Of a stretch of 55,178 nt of DNA, positions 37,984 through 47,613 are shown piece after piece. Every line of letters starts with the position of its first letter. Within the stretch, counting starts at the first letter, position 1. Origin of the DNA: Myxococcota bacterium (GTDB lineage Bacteria; Myxococcota; UBA727; JAHDBA01); the NCBI GenBank assembly GCA_020630615.1, contig JAHDBA010000015.1:1-55178 (forward strand). The letters run 5' to 3'. Position numbers and translations under genes: made by a program. The notes below the pieces were generated by a model. The model was given only the letters and a program-made list of their open reading frames with translations, did no database searches and had not been told where the DNA came from.

Positions 37984-38637
37984 TTACACATTTGTACCGA
38001 TGCGGATCCTTTCATCGCTTTTGAGGGCGAAGCTGTCTGGCGCGTGCGTGGCAATTAAGGTCCAATGCTGATTTTGAGATTTAATATCGTCCGCAAAAAC
38101 GCTCGTAAAATGATCATCAAGACCGCTTAGCGGTTCATCCAATAGGACAAGGTGCGGATCCTTTGATGCTGCCAGTTGAATAAAGATCAACGCTAGTGAA
38201 ACACGTTGGAACTCACCACCCGAAAGATAAAAGCACTGCTTCTCTTCCAACTCATCGATCGCATAACGCTTTAAGACAGTACGTACACGAGTACTCGCAG
38301 GACTCATCTTGCACCAACGAGCAATCGCGCCGAGCACCTCACAAACACGCAGCCGCGGTCTATTCATATGTTGAGGAAGATAGGCAACGGGCGGAAAGTC
38401 GCGCTTCTTTTCCTTCTCGAGGGGTAAGTCCCAATGATGCCCCAAGGCATTTACAGAAGCGGTCAAATCACCGTTATCGGCAGTCGCAAGCCCATTTAAG
38501 AAAGTAGACTTCCCTGCTCCGTTGCGGCCACACACGAGCTTGACCTCCCCTAAACCCATCCGAAACTCAAGATTCTGGGCCAGACGATGTCCTGCGGGCG
38601 ACCACAGTTCTCCTTCAAACAATTCAAGTGTGCTCAT
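37984..38637 (-). CDS. ABC transporter ATP-binding protein (iron-siderophore/cobalamin type)
   Basis: 217 aa. Walker A GRNGAGKSTF, signature YLSGGEFQR, Walker B LVLLDEPLSGLD, and the switch His in ATHAP are all present. Short for the FecE/BtuD class (about 250 aa). Its start overlaps the permease stop by four bases (ATGA), so the two proteins are made together as an importer's motor and channel. No substrate-binding protein gene is adjacent. Confidence 0.92.
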   Translation of the reverse strand: MSTLELFEGELWSPAGHRLAQNLEFRMGLGEVKLVCGRNGAGKSTFLNGLATADNGDLTASVNALGHHWDLPLEKEKKRDFPPVAYLPQHMNRPRLRVCEVLGAIARWCKMSPASTRVRTVLKRYAIDELEEKQCFYLSGGEFQRVSLALIFIQLAASKDPHLVLLDEPLSGLDDHFTSVFADDIKSQNQHWTLIATHAPDSFALKSDERIRIGTNV

Positions 38638-39638
38638 ACGAGTTCCTCGCGCTTTCCAACAAGGATACTCAGCAATACTATCGCGCCTACAATCGTTGTT
38701 AGAGTTCCAGCGGGAATCTCAACACTATTGCTTACCGCTCTCCCCGCTGAATCAGCACTAAGACAGAGCACTGCGCTCACCAAAGCTGACGCAAGCAACC
38801 ACCTTCTGGACGAAAAACCAACAATGGCACCACCAACATGCGGACCAATCAAGCTCACAAAAGCGATCGGACCACATATTGCAGTGCAACAAGCAACTCC
38901 AAGCGCAATGGCCAAAGCGATCTGGCCCCGTAACATTGTAACGGGCACTCCCAGAGTCTTCGCCTTTAGTTCTCCAAGCGCCAAGAGATCAAGACGCGTT
39001 GATTTGGAGACGAAAAAAACAATGAGGGTGATCGAGACAACACTTAACAACAATGGTTCGAAGACCGTTAACGATTCGAATGAACCAAATGTCCAAAAAG
39101 TCATGCGTTGTAACTGGTCTCTGCGAGCAACAAGAAACAAGAGCGCAATAAGAGCAGTGCATAAGCCAGAAATGCAAAGACCCACCAGTATAATGCGGTA
39201 CGAGTTACCATTGCCACGCCGCCCCGCCCTGCGAGGCGCACCACGCACTACACTTTTTCGGGGCCGGTTAAGTAAAAAATCAACAGATAAGACGAACGCA
39301 AAAACAACGAGCGCTCCGACAAATGACGCCAATGCCAAACCGAAACTGTTGTTCACCTCAAGCGCCGGTAAAAGCACCACATAAACCGCTGCGCCCAATA
39401 CCGAACCCGAACTCACACCCGTGAGAGTTGGGTCCGCTAGATCGTTTTGAAAAAGAATTTGGGAGCCCACCCCGCACGCGCCCAAAAGACTTCCAGCGGC
39501 AAAACAGTTAGTTGTACGCTGGATACGCAGCATGCCTATGGGGCCGAAGGGATCATCAACGAAGACCGCGATACTGGGCATTAGAAGGCTAGCCAACACC
39601 GCGACAACCACCACAATGCTGCCCAAGAACCATTTCAT
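38634..39638 (-). CDS. FecCD/BtuC-family ABC transporter permease
   Basis: 334 aa with about nine or ten hydrophobic helices. The family phrase near the N-terminus (RIQRTTNCFAAGSLLGACG, compare R-x-x-R-x-x-A-x-x-x-G-x-x-L-x-x-x-G) and the cytoplasmic GPIAFVSLIGPHVGG loop that contacts the ATPase identify the iron-siderophore/heme/cobalamin permease class. A basic hydrophilic loop (NRPRKSVVRGAPRRAGRRGN) sits in the middle and is unusual. It begins about 45 bp after the nqr terminator hairpin, so it may be partly read through from nqr. Confidence 0.9.
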   Translation of the reverse strand: MKWFLGSIVVVVAVLASLLMPSIAVFVDDPFGPIGMLRIQRTTNCFAAGSLLGACGVGSQILFQNDLADPTLTGVSSGSVLGAAVYVVLLPALEVNNSFGLALASFVGALVVFAFVLSVDFLLNRPRKSVVRGAPRRAGRRGNGNSYRIILVGLCISGLCTALIALLFLVARRDQLQRMTFWTFGSFESLTVFEPLLLSVVSITLIVFFVSKSTRLDLLALGELKAKTLGVPVTMLRGQIALAIALGVACCTAICGPIAFVSLIGPHVGGAIVGFSSRRWLLASALVSAVLCLSADSAGRAVSNSVEIPAGTLTTIVGAIVLLSILVGKREELV

Positions 39639-39682
39639 CTTGTCGATCTCATTTCACGCACAACCAAACGCCCAGAAAGACA

Positions 39683-39704
39683 AAAGCTCTCGCTTGAGAG
39701 CTTT
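39683..39704 (-). terminator. Rho-independent terminator of the nqr operon
   Basis: On the minus strand AAAGCTCTC pairs perfectly with GAGAGCTTT (9 bp) around the loop AAGC and runs into TTGTCTTTCT. It lies just after the nqrF stop. Confidence 0.7.
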
Positions 39705-39716
39705 GCCATACCTTTC

Positions 39717-40934
39717 TTAACCAAAGTCGTCGAAGGCAATCATGTCGTCTTCAACGCCCAAATCATGCAGCATGTTTGTCACTGCATTCAGCATCATTGG
39801 CGGCCCGCAGAGATAATACTCAATTTCTGTCGGATCCTCATGTTCTTTTAAGTACTCGTCCAGAGCAACCTGATGCACAAAACCCGTTGGGCCAGTCCAG
39901 TTATCTTCCGGTTGTGGGTCTGAGAGCGCCAAAGTGTATCTGAAATTCGGGAACTCTTTCTCGATCTCGCGGAAGTCTTCTTCATAGAAGTTTTCAAGCG
40001 AAGAACGTGCGCCGTAGAAGAAATGCACTTTTCGCCCAGTCTTCAGGGTATGGAAGAGATGAAAAAGATGGGATCGCATCGGAGCCATGCCAGCCCCACC
40101 ACCAATGTAGACCATCTCACGATCGGTATCTTTGATAAAGAACTCACCATAAGGCCCAGAGAATGTAACTTTGTCACCAGGCTTCAACGAGAAAATATAG
40201 CTCGAGCACAGTCCTGGGGGAACATCCATCCCTCGAGGAGGCGGAGCATAACGAATCGTTGTCATAACCTTATTGCCCTCAGCTGGGTGGTTGGCCATCG
40301 AGTATGCACGGACCACTTCTGTGTCGACCACGGTTTCGTAATCCCACATTTTAAAGTTATCCCAAGCTGGACGGTACTCTTCACCGATATCGAAATCTTT
40401 GGAGTAATATGTTCCCTTAGGGACTTCAAACTGAATGTAGCCACCTGCTTGAAAGTTGAGCTGGTCACCATTGTCAATCGTAAGGTTGGTCGCCTTGATG
40501 AAGGACGCCACATTATCATTGGATTCAACAGTACCCGTGAACTTCTTGATTGAGAAGATTTCATCGGGGACCTTAATGTCCATGTTCTCCCGAATTTTGA
40601 CCTGACACGCCAGTCGAGTGCCTTCCTTTGCCTCACGGCGATTAATATGGGTCTTTTCTGTGGGTAAAATTTCGCCGCCACCTTCCAACACTTTGCACTT
40701 GCACATTGCACAAGTTCCACCACCACCACATGCAGAGGGGACAAAGATTTTTTCATTGGACAATGCGGTGAGCAGTGTTCCGCCAGGAGCAACAGAGATT
40801 TCTTTCTCACCATTAATCTTAACCGTCACGTTGCCTTGTGCCACGAGATAACGGTTCGCAACAATTAGCCCTAAAGCTAAGAGGACGATAATTGATGTAA
40901 AAACCACAACACTGGCAATAATGCTAGAAATCAT
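39717..40934 (-). CDS. nqrF: Na+-translocating NADH:quinone reductase subunit F
   Basis: 405 aa. One N-terminal membrane helix is followed by a ferredoxin domain with the 2Fe-2S cluster motif [14 protein letters not shown] and its later Cys (RLACQ). Next come a FAD domain with RAYSMANHP and an NADH domain with [14 protein letters not shown]. It is the electron input of Na+-NQR. Its start overlaps the nqrE stop by four bases. Confidence 0.97.
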   Translation of the reverse strand: MISSIIASVVVFTSIIVLLALGLIVANRYLVAQGNVTVKINGEKEISVAPGGTLLTALSNEKIFVPSACGGGGTCAMCKCKVLEGGGEILPTEKTHINRREAKEGTRLACQVKIRENMDIKVPDEIFSIKKFTGTVESNDNVASFIKATNLTIDNGDQLNFQAGGYIQFEVPKGTYYSKDFDIGEEYRPAWDNFKMWDYETVVDTEVVRAYSMANHPAEGNKVMTTIRYAPPPRGMDVPPGLCSSYIFSLKPGDKVTFSGPYGEFFIKDTDREMVYIGGGAGMAPMRSHLFHLFHTLKTGRKVHFFYGARSSLENFYEEDFREIEKEFPNFRYTLALSDPQPEDNWTGPTGFVHQVALDEYLKEHEDPTEIEYYLCGPPMMLNAVTNMLHDLGVEDDMIAFDDFG

Positions 40935-41656
40935 TTTTCACCTCCAACAACACGTGCATGCAGATTGATCTTCTCAGTTTCACCGACTTGCTCCAATACC
41001 ACTTGCTCTTGTCTTTCAGGGGCCTTCTCTTTTTTTAGATTGATACCCGCAAAACACATAAAACCCATCGCCATGAGGCCTGTGGTAATCATGGTAATTC
41101 CCAAGCCCTCAAGCCCTTTGGGCATATCGGAATACGTGAGTTTCTCGCGAATGGCTGCCATCGCGATAATCGCAAGCCACCAACCGACACCTGAACTCGC
41201 TGAATACACCACAGTTTCTGTGAAGTTGTATTCTCGCTCAACCATAAAAAGACTCACGCCCAAAATCGCACAGTTCACGGCAATCAAAGGTAAGAAAATA
41301 CCAAGCGCAGTGTACAAAGCGGGACTAAATTTCTCGAGAGCCATCTCTACAAACTGTACCATCGCAGCAATCGTTGCGATGAAACAGATGAAGCGTAAAA
41401 AACTCAAGTCAACACTCGCGAGTTCTGGCGAAACCCAGGCCAGTGCACCGGGCTCAAGTAAAAACTGGTTGACAATCCAGTTTGCAGGCCCAGTGATCAC
41501 GAGCACAAAGATAACTGCAATGCCAAGTCCCATGGCTGTGTCCACACGCTTGGAAACCGCAAGAAATGAACACATCCCCAAGAAACTCGCGAGAAGAATA
41601 TTTTCAATAAAAATCGAGGTGGTCGCAAGACCCAAAAGTTCGTTCAATACATCCAT
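40931..41656 (-). CDS. nqrE: Na+-translocating NADH:quinone reductase subunit E, with C-terminal extension
   Basis: 241 aa with six hydrophobic segments. The start phrase [20 protein letters not shown] carries the Cys that helps bind the intramembrane iron centre with Nqr[15 protein letters not shown] is the second Cys region. Typical NqrE ends near 200 aa; here a polar, charged tail of about 40 aa follows ([20 protein letters not shown]). Overlaps nqrF and lies two bases after nqrD. Confidence 0.96.
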   Translation of the reverse strand: MDVLNELLGLATTSIFIENILLASFLGMCSFLAVSKRVDTAMGLGIAVIFVLVITGPANWIVNQFLLEPGALAWVSPELASVDLSFLRFICFIATIAAMVQFVEMALEKFSPALYTALGIFLPLIAVNCAILGVSLFMVEREYNFTETVVYSASSGVGWWLAIIAMAAIREKLTYSDMPKGLEGLGITMITTGLMAMGFMCFAGINLKKEKAPERQEQVVLEQVGETEKINLHARVVGGEK

Positions 41657-41658
41657 GA

Positions 41659-42273
41659 TTATTCTCCTGAAGCTCCACCGAGTTCTTTTGACACCCAGAT
41701 GATTAAACCAAGAATAATAAATGCCGCTGGCGCAAGCACCATAAGACCATTATTCACGTAGCCTGCGCGGTATGCAAACTCTGGAATGACAGTGAAACCA
41801 AAAACTGTTCCGCTTCCAAAGAGCTCACGCACAAAACCGATGACGACCAAAACCCATCCGTAACCAAGGGCATTGCCGATGGCATCCCAAAGCGATGCGA
41901 GTGGACCGTTCGCCATGGCGAAGGCCTCTGCGCGCCCAAGAATAATGCAGTTGGTAATAATCAGACCAATAAAGACCGAGAGCCCTTTCGCCTGTTGGTA
42001 CATAAAGGCGCTTAAGATCTGATCCACAAGAATCACCAAGGTTGAAACGATCGCCAGCTGCACGATAATGCGAATCCGGTGAGGGATCAGATTGCGCAAA
42101 AGCGAGATCGTCATGTTCGAACCGCTTAACACAACCAGAACTGCACCACTCATGATCAGCGCGTTCTTGATATCAACCGTCACCGCAAGTGCAGAACAAA
42201 TCCCCAACACTTGGTATGCAATTGGGTTGGACTGCCAACTTGCTTCTTTTATTTGCTTTGAGATAGAGCCCAT
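41659..42273 (-). CDS. nqrD: Na+-translocating NADH:quinone reductase subunit D
   Basis: 204 aa, six membrane segments, normal length. [17 protein letters not shown] holds the first conserved Cys and [16 protein letters not shown] the second, the two that share the membrane iron centre with NqrE. Its first base coincides with the end of nqrC, so it is coupled. Confidence 0.97.
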   Translation of the reverse strand: MGSISKQIKEASWQSNPIAYQVLGICSALAVTVDIKNALIMSGAVLVVLSGSNMTISLLRNLIPHRIRIIVQLAIVSTLVILVDQILSAFMYQQAKGLSVFIGLIITNCIILGRAEAFAMANGPLASLWDAIGNALGYGWVLVVIGFVRELFGSGTVFGFTVIPEFAYRAGYVNNGLMVLAPAAFIILGLIIWVSKELGGASGE

Positions 42274-43016
42274 TACGCCCCTCCCTTTTGTGCTTTGAAA
42301 AACTTCTCGTAGCGCTGTGGTGCGACCTTCGTCATCTTGGTCACTCCATTGCCGGTAATCGTGGCACCACTCATTCCATCGACCATGTAGTAATCTTTAA
42401 GCTCCGCGGCAGCCGTTTTGTCTGCAACCTTACCTTTCACAACTTCAACACCTTGCAACATACCGTCCTTGTGAAGTCGCTTCCCAATGAAGTTGTTGGT
42501 GAACCACTCTGCCTCAATATTGGCACCCAGCCCCGGTGTTTCTTTGTGTTTATAAAACGAAATGCCTACAATCTCGTCGCCGTCGGGCTTGACGGCAAGA
42601 AAACCATAAAGCGAACCCCAGAGGCCCTTTCCAACGACAGGGTAAGCATACGCTTGCGTTTCTCCCTTCGCGTTGACCTTTTTATAGAGCGGCAGCCCGA
42701 CATTCAGGTCAAGCTTTTCACCCTTGAGAACTCCCGCTGACATCGAGGACATTCCTTTTGAGCTATCAATCATGCCAGAGCGGTCAACAACAAGCTCTTC
42801 AATATTTGATTGGTAGAGACTCGCAACTTTAGCGTCATCTGCGGTGCTCACTTCTTCAGCGAACCCCACCGCTTTCAGAATATTGCGTTGGCGGTCCAAA
42901 ACCTTGTTTTGGTCCTGACGCTCACGCAAAGCTTCCGCTGCACCCGAAAGCAAGAGCGAGCAAATCACACATGTCACAACCGCAAAACCAATGATATAAC
43001 CATTACTTTGTTTCAT
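42273..43016 (-). CDS. nqrC: Na+-translocating NADH:quinone reductase subunit C
   Basis: 247 aa. One N-terminal helix anchors a periplasmic FMN-binding domain. The flavinylation motif is DGMSGATITGNGVT, where the Thr of S-G-A-T should carry covalent FMN. This needs the ApbE flavin transferase, not encoded in the window. Confidence 0.96.
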   Translation of the reverse strand: MKQSNGYIIGFAVVTCVICSLLLSGAAEALRERQDQNKVLDRQRNILKAVGFAEEVSTADDAKVASLYQSNIEELVVDRSGMIDSSKGMSSMSAGVLKGEKLDLNVGLPLYKKVNAKGETQAYAYPVVGKGLWGSLYGFLAVKPDGDEIVGISFYKHKETPGLGANIEAEWFTNNFIGKRLHKDGMLQGVEVVKGKVADKTAAAELKDYYMVDGMSGATITGNGVTKMTKVAPQRYEKFFKAQKGGA

Positions 43017-44269
43017 CGTTTAGCCCTCCTCTTGATCCACGACTGAACAACATAGTGGTCAATCAATGGAGAGAACACATTCATAAAGAGAATCGCAAGC
43101 ATCATGCCTTCGGGATAAGCCGGGTTAATCGTCCGTATGATGATACAGAGCGCACCGATCAAGAACCCGTAGATCAAGCGTGAGGTTTTGTGAAAAGGAG
43201 AAGACACTGGGTCCGTCGCCATAAAGACCGCACCAAATGCAAAACTACCCATGACCAAATGCTCATACCAGGGCAGACGGAAGAAGTCGTTCACTTCTGA
43301 GCTACCACCAAAGCCGTTGAGCAAGAGCCCCATGGCCGCGCCGCCAGCAAAGACACCTACCATTGTGCGCCATGAACCGACTCCTGTCAGAATCAGAAAG
43401 AATGCACCAAAGGCAACGCAGGCAATCGAAGTCTCACCGATAGACCCAGGGATGAAGCCCCAAACCATGTCTGAAACACTATACGTTGCGTGCAGATCTT
43501 GAATCGCATCAACACCCGGAACATTCTGTGCCGCCTTCGCCAACGCAGTTGCACCGCTGTATCCGTCTACTGCTGCTGCTTTACCATTGATAAATGCCTG
43601 GATTTTCTCAACAGCGATCGTTGTCCACGCAGCGGGCTCGAGACCGTTGGCCCCATTTATAAATGGTTTCGCGACCCAAACATCGCCAGAAAGCTGAGCC
43701 GGGTATGCGAAGAAAAGAAAGGCCCGGCCCGTGAGTGCAGGATTCAAGATATTCATCCCGACTCCACCAAAGACCTCTTTACCAATTACAACACCAAAAC
43801 TGACACCCAAGACCAACTGCCACCAGGGAAGAGTCGGTGGTAAGATTAAGGGCATCAGCGCGCCCGTAACCAAGAAGCCTTCTGAAATCTCATGGCCGCG
43901 GACTTGTGCGAAGATTCCTTCCCACATACCACCGATAAGATAGGTCAAAACCACCAAAGGCAATACATGTAAGAGACCCTCAAGGGTGCACTGCATCAAG
44001 GTGGCGTCCGTGACACCGATACTCAAATACGCATTTCTCCCGACATTGTACGTACCAAAAATGTAACACGGTAAAAGCGCCACCACGACCATAAAAATAA
44101 AGCGCTTGAGGTCCGTCGCATCGCGCATATGGGGTGCGTTGGCCGTTACGATAGCAGGTTTACGAAAGAAGGTGTCCGTCGCATTGATGAGGGCCTTGTT
44201 CGGAACCTTTCCAAAAAGAGCGCCTTCTTTGTTGGCTGCATCAACGATTTTTTCCCAGAATTTCCACAT
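43013..44269 (-). CDS. nqrB: Na+-translocating NADH:quinone reductase subunit B
   Basis: 418 aa with about ten membrane helices. The FMN attachment site DGYSGATALAKA has the Thr in S-G-A-T. GGVGMNILNPALTGRAFLFF is the riboflavin/Na+ channel signature. It is the core of the sodium pump. Overlaps nqrC by four bases. Confidence 0.97.
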   Translation of the reverse strand: MWKFWEKIVDAANKEGALFGKVPNKALINATDTFFRKPAIVTANAPHMRDATDLKRFIFMVVVALLPCYIFGTYNVGRNAYLSIGVTDATLMQCTLEGLLHVLPLVVLTYLIGGMWEGIFAQVRGHEISEGFLVTGALMPLILPPTLPWWQLVLGVSFGVVIGKEVFGGVGMNILNPALTGRAFLFFAYPAQLSGDVWVAKPFINGANGLEPAAWTTIAVEKIQAFINGKAAAVDGYSGATALAKAAQNVPGVDAIQDLHATYSVSDMVWGFIPGSIGETSIACVAFGAFFLILTGVGSWRTMVGVFAGGAAMGLLLNGFGGSSEVNDFFRLPWYEHLVMGSFAFGAVFMATDPVSSPFHKTSRLIYGFLIGALCIIIRTINPAYPEGMMLAILFMNVFSPLIDHYVVQSWIKRRAKR

Positions 44270-44272
44270 GGA

Positions 44273-45679
44273 TTAGCCCTCCTTCACGATGAGCTCTTTG
44301 CCCGATTCTACGATTTCACCAAGCTCAATCTTCGACGGACACACAAAGGTGCACAGCCCACAGTCTGTACAGTCGCGAATCCCAAGCTGCTCCATCTTTT
44401 CGATGTCTTTCGCCAATGCTGCTTTGAAAACCAGGTTTGGCATCAGCTCAACCGGGCAAACCTTAATGCACTGCCCACACTGTACGCATCCACGATGCTC
44501 TCCATTGTTTGAAGTGGTGGCTACTTGCTCTTTGCCTTTCATTAAAGCAGAGGTCCACAACTTAAAAGTTGTCAGGCGGTTACCCCCCGGCCTAAAGAAG
44601 ACAAAAGGAGTTCGCTCACGATCTTCTGGCAAGATATTTAGAGTGGTCTCTGTAAGCCCCATATAGTGCTTCGCATCGATTTTCTTGCCTCGCAACAAGC
44701 CCCCAGCGACCAAGCGTGTGTCGGTACTCGAAGTCGCCTCACCACTGGGTACGCCGGATGCACTCTGCAACGTGGCTACCGGCAAGCCCACCGGCCCTCG
44801 CGCATGCCCGCGTTTGGAAGCGCCTTCACCCGCTACGGCGTACGTCCGCTCGTCGCGCAACTCTCCGGTGCGAACCACATGACCAATGTCAATCAACGTT
44901 TCAAGGTCAACGCAAGCCACACACTCGCCCGCACCAAGGGGTTGTGTAAAGTAACTTTGGACTTCAGCACTACCTGCAGGAAAGAGCGTCTCGTCAACTT
45001 CTTTGTAGGCGACCCCAGATACCGATTTCAACTTTGAATCCGTATTTGACGACACACCCGCGACAACATCAAATCCAGTGCGCTTTAGAACTTCTAAACC
45101 GAGAAGTGCGTTCTCGATGTTCCCTTCCAGGGTTGCTCCAGTGGGCACAAGATGAGGCTCACTCTCAACGAAGCTCACATGGAAACGAATCAGGGAAGGT
45201 ACCGGCAAGTCATGCCCATGAATATCTTTTGGCGCTGGCTCACCGGGCACCGGCACGATGCGCTTGAAAGGATGGCTCAAGAAACGCGACCACAGCCCCG
45301 TCTTCACGAGATGAGCGATGGTTGCTTCTGCACCCAGGCTCTGTACTTGCTCGGGTGAGAACGATCCAAAGGAAGTCTTCGCCTCCCCGCTGCGCTCAAT
45401 AACAACGGCTTCAAGCACTCTTCGCGGCCCGTATTCAATCGCCTTGACACGACCACTGCACGATGAAAGATAGCGATGATTTTCGTTCTTCTTATTAAAA
45501 AAGAGCAAATCGCCAGCGGCGACATCGTCGCCAACCTTCACGACAACTTTTGCCTTAAAATCTTTCGTGCCTGAGGGATGAAAACCCACGGTCTCACTCG
45601 AGAGAACCCCGAGATCATTTTCGCCAACGCCATGAGCGATTCGAAATCGCTGGCCACCTTTGATGCGGACTTTTTCCAT
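44273..45679 (-). CDS. nqrA: Na+-NQR subunit A with an RnfC-like 4Fe-4S tail
   Basis: 468 aa. The N-terminal two thirds reads as NqrA: KVRIKGGQRF, then DLLFFNKKNENHRYLSSCSG, KTGLWSRFLSHPFKRIVPVPG and GSVNL-type sheets. Unlike Vibrio NqrA, the last 80 residues carry two complete ferredoxin-type motifs, CVQCGQCIKVCP and CTDCGLCTFVCP, as in RnfC. Vibrio NqrA keeps only a remnant (LCTFVCP). GGAG seven bases upstream of the ATG supports the start. It heads the nqrABCDEF operon. Annotating it as RnfC is ruled out by the other subunits being Nqr type (nqrC and nqrB have FMN motifs and nqrF is a NADH-FAD protein). Confidence 0.9.
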   Translation of the reverse strand: MEKVRIKGGQRFRIAHGVGENDLGVLSSETVGFHPSGTKDFKAKVVVKVGDDVAAGDLLFFNKKNENHRYLSSCSGRVKAIEYGPRRVLEAVVIERSGEAKTSFGSFSPEQVQSLGAEATIAHLVKTGLWSRFLSHPFKRIVPVPGEPAPKDIHGHDLPVPSLIRFHVSFVESEPHLVPTGATLEGNIENALLGLEVLKRTGFDVVAGVSSNTDSKLKSVSGVAYKEVDETLFPAGSAEVQSYFTQPLGAGECVACVDLETLIDIGHVVRTGELRDERTYAVAGEGASKRGHARGPVGLPVATLQSASGVPSGEATSSTDTRLVAGGLLRGKKIDAKHYMGLTETTLNILPEDRERTPFVFFRPGGNRLTTFKLWTSALMKGKEQVATTSNNGEHRGCVQCGQCIKVCPVELMPNLVFKAALAKDIEKMEQLGIRDCTDCGLCTFVCPSKIELGEIVESGKELIVKEG

Positions 45680-45884
45680 TCAAAGCTCCAAATGAAACAA
45701 TCATCTGCGTCTATATAATGAAAGTGCAAAAAGTTGAAGACATTCGCGACACTTCGCGGCTAAAAAGGTGTTTTCCGTTCATTGATGCACCTAAAAATAC
45801 GAAGACTTACACACTTTATCCCGTTGTTGGTGTAAGCCTAGGCCCTCCCTTTGTATCGAGTCTAAAATCTGGCATCAGAGGCTT

Positions 45885-47597
45885 ATGCCCTTATTCGTAC
45901 TCGTGTCATGCCTTGGAGCCTTGCTTATCGGATATCGCTTCTACGCGCCCTTGCTCGAGAAGTCCTTCGGGATTCGTAAAGACGAGAACGTACCCTCACA
46001 CACTCAAGCCGATGGAATCGACTTTGTCCCCACCGAAAAACATATCCTCTTTGGCCATCACTTTGCTTCGATTGCCGGCGCAGCCCCTATTCTAGGGCCC
46101 GCCATTGCTATTGTTTGGGGCTGGCTCCCCGCATTGATATGGATTGTCTTCGGGGTGATTTTTATGGGAGCCGCTCATGATTTTGGTGCTCTCGTATTGG
46201 GTTTGCGCCATGAGGGGCGGTCCGTTACCTCCGTCTCATCAACACTCATTTCACCGCGTTTTGAAAAGTTCTTTATGCTGAGCGTTCTCTTTCTTCTATG
46301 GATGGTGGGCGCAGTCTTCACAGTTGCCATTGCATCACTCTTTGCAAAGAACCCTGAATCGGTACTTCCAGTCAATATTGAAATTGTTATCGCCCTTTTG
46401 ATCGGCATTTGGGCGTTTCGCTACAAAGGTAGTATCACCCTTCCATCTCTTGCCGCGCTCTTGCTCGTGTACGCCTTGATTGTTGTGAATGTACAAAGTG
46501 GGGTCTTTGTCCCCGCTGCTGGATCTCTGCTCAGAAACGCGCACTTTTGGATGTTTGCCCTTCTCGCATATGCTTGGATCGCATCGTGCCTGCCTGTTTG
46601 GCTTTTGATCCAGCCCCGAGATTTGATCAACTCGCATCAACTCCTCTTGGGCCTGGTACTGCTTTACATCGGGCTTTTCTTGACGCCTTTAGAATTCCAT
46701 GCGCCTGCAATCGGAAGCCTTTCGGACTTACCCTCGCTCTTCCCAGTTTTGATGAGTACGATCGCTTGTGGCGCAATCTCAGGCTTTCACGGCCTCGTGA
46801 GTTCAACGACCACAAGCAAGCAGTTGAATGCGAGTGAAGATGCCCGGCCAATCGCCTATGGAAGCATGCTGCTTGAAGCCACACTTGCAATACTTGCAAC
46901 TTTCGCAGTTGCCTGTGGGGTGATGAATGACGGTCACACCCATGTTTTCAGTCTTTATTATGATGCGCACGCCACCCTTCACGCTCAAGCGTCAGAACTG
47001 CCCACGGTTGCAAAAGCATTGTCAGCATTTATCAATGGTTCGGCATCCCTTTTGACCTCAATCGGATTCTCTTTTGAATTGGGGAAAACCTTTGTCACCG
47101 TTTTGGTTGTTTCGTTCGCTGCGACAAGCTTAGACACGGCTGTTCGCATTCAGCGTCTCATCGTCGGCCCCTTGATGCGCGAAGCGCGCATTCCTGGTTC
47201 TGACAATCGGTGGTGGGTCGGTTTTCTATGCGTGGCCTCCATCGGAGCTCTCGTCTATTTTGATCTGGAGCAAGGTGCAAAAACATTGTGGCCTGTCTTT
47301 GGGGCAACCAACCAACTTCTTGCAGCATGCACCCTTGGCATGTGTGCAATCTATTTGAAGACGAAGGGTCGGCGCCACCTTCGTTATTCCCTCCCAGCAA
47401 TTTTAATGTGCTTCGTTACCATCTCTGCACTCGTTGTTCAGATCGTCCGTGACCTTCAACTTGGCGCGTTACACACTGCGTTTTGCGCATGCCTGATTCT
47501 CTGTGCCAGCTTTCCGATGCTTTTCCTCTTTCGTAAACGTTGGACCCATGAATCGCATGAGAACCTTGAGAACGAAGAGGAAAAAGACTTAAGCTAA
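45885..47597 (+). CDS. CstA-family carbon starvation transporter
   Basis: 570 aa, about sixteen hydrophobic segments. The family signatures are present: IGYRFYAPLLEKSFG, then DFVPTEKHILFGHHFASIAGAAPILGPA, AAHDFGALVLGLRHEGRS, SGFHGLVSSTTTSKQL and VSFAATSLDTAVRIQR. CstA/BtsT proteins import pyruvate or peptides by proton symport. Shorter than E. coli CstA (about 700), like the compact branch in other phyla. Divergent from nqrA; 205 bp between them, with a TATAAT-like sequence at 45714 but no clear -35. Confidence 0.9.
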   Translation: MPLFVLVSCLGALLIGYRFYAPLLEKSFGIRKDENVPSHTQADGIDFVPTEKHILFGHHFASIAGAAPILGPAIAIVWGWLPALIWIVFGVIFMGAAHDFGALVLGLRHEGRSVTSVSSTLISPRFEKFFMLSVLFLLWMVGAVFTVAIASLFAKNPESVLPVNIEIVIALLIGIWAFRYKGSITLPSLAALLLVYALIVVNVQSGVFVPAAGSLLRNAHFWMFALLAYAWIASCLPVWLLIQPRDLINSHQLLLGLVLLYIGLFLTPLEFHAPAIGSLSDLPSLFPVLMSTIACGAISGFHGLVSSTTTSKQLNASEDARPIAYGSMLLEATLAILATFAVACGVMNDGHTHVFSLYYDAHATLHAQASELPTVAKALSAFINGSASLLTSIGFSFELGKTFVTVLVVSFAATSLDTAVRIQRLIVGPLMREARIPGSDNRWWVGFLCVASIGALVYFDLEQGAKTLWPVFGATNQLLAACTLGMCAIYLKTKGRRHLRYSLPAILMCFVTISALVVQIVRDLQLGALHTAFCACLILCASFPMLFLFRKRWTHESHENLENEEEKDLS

Positions 47598-47613
47598 AGC
47601 AAGGACGCTGCTG

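Noticed and set aside
38587..39384. A 265-aa plus-strand open frame
   Set aside because: Antisense to the clear permease gene; the Thr/Ala/Lys-rich product is a typical shadow of a membrane protein gene.
40965..41702. A 245-aa plus-strand open frame
   Set aside because: Antisense across nqrE and the edge of nqrD; Ser/Thr/Lys-rich shadow of hydrophobic codons.
45885..47597. A sodium or proton pump partner of Nqr next door
   Set aside because: The protein has clear CstA signatures and is divergently transcribed.
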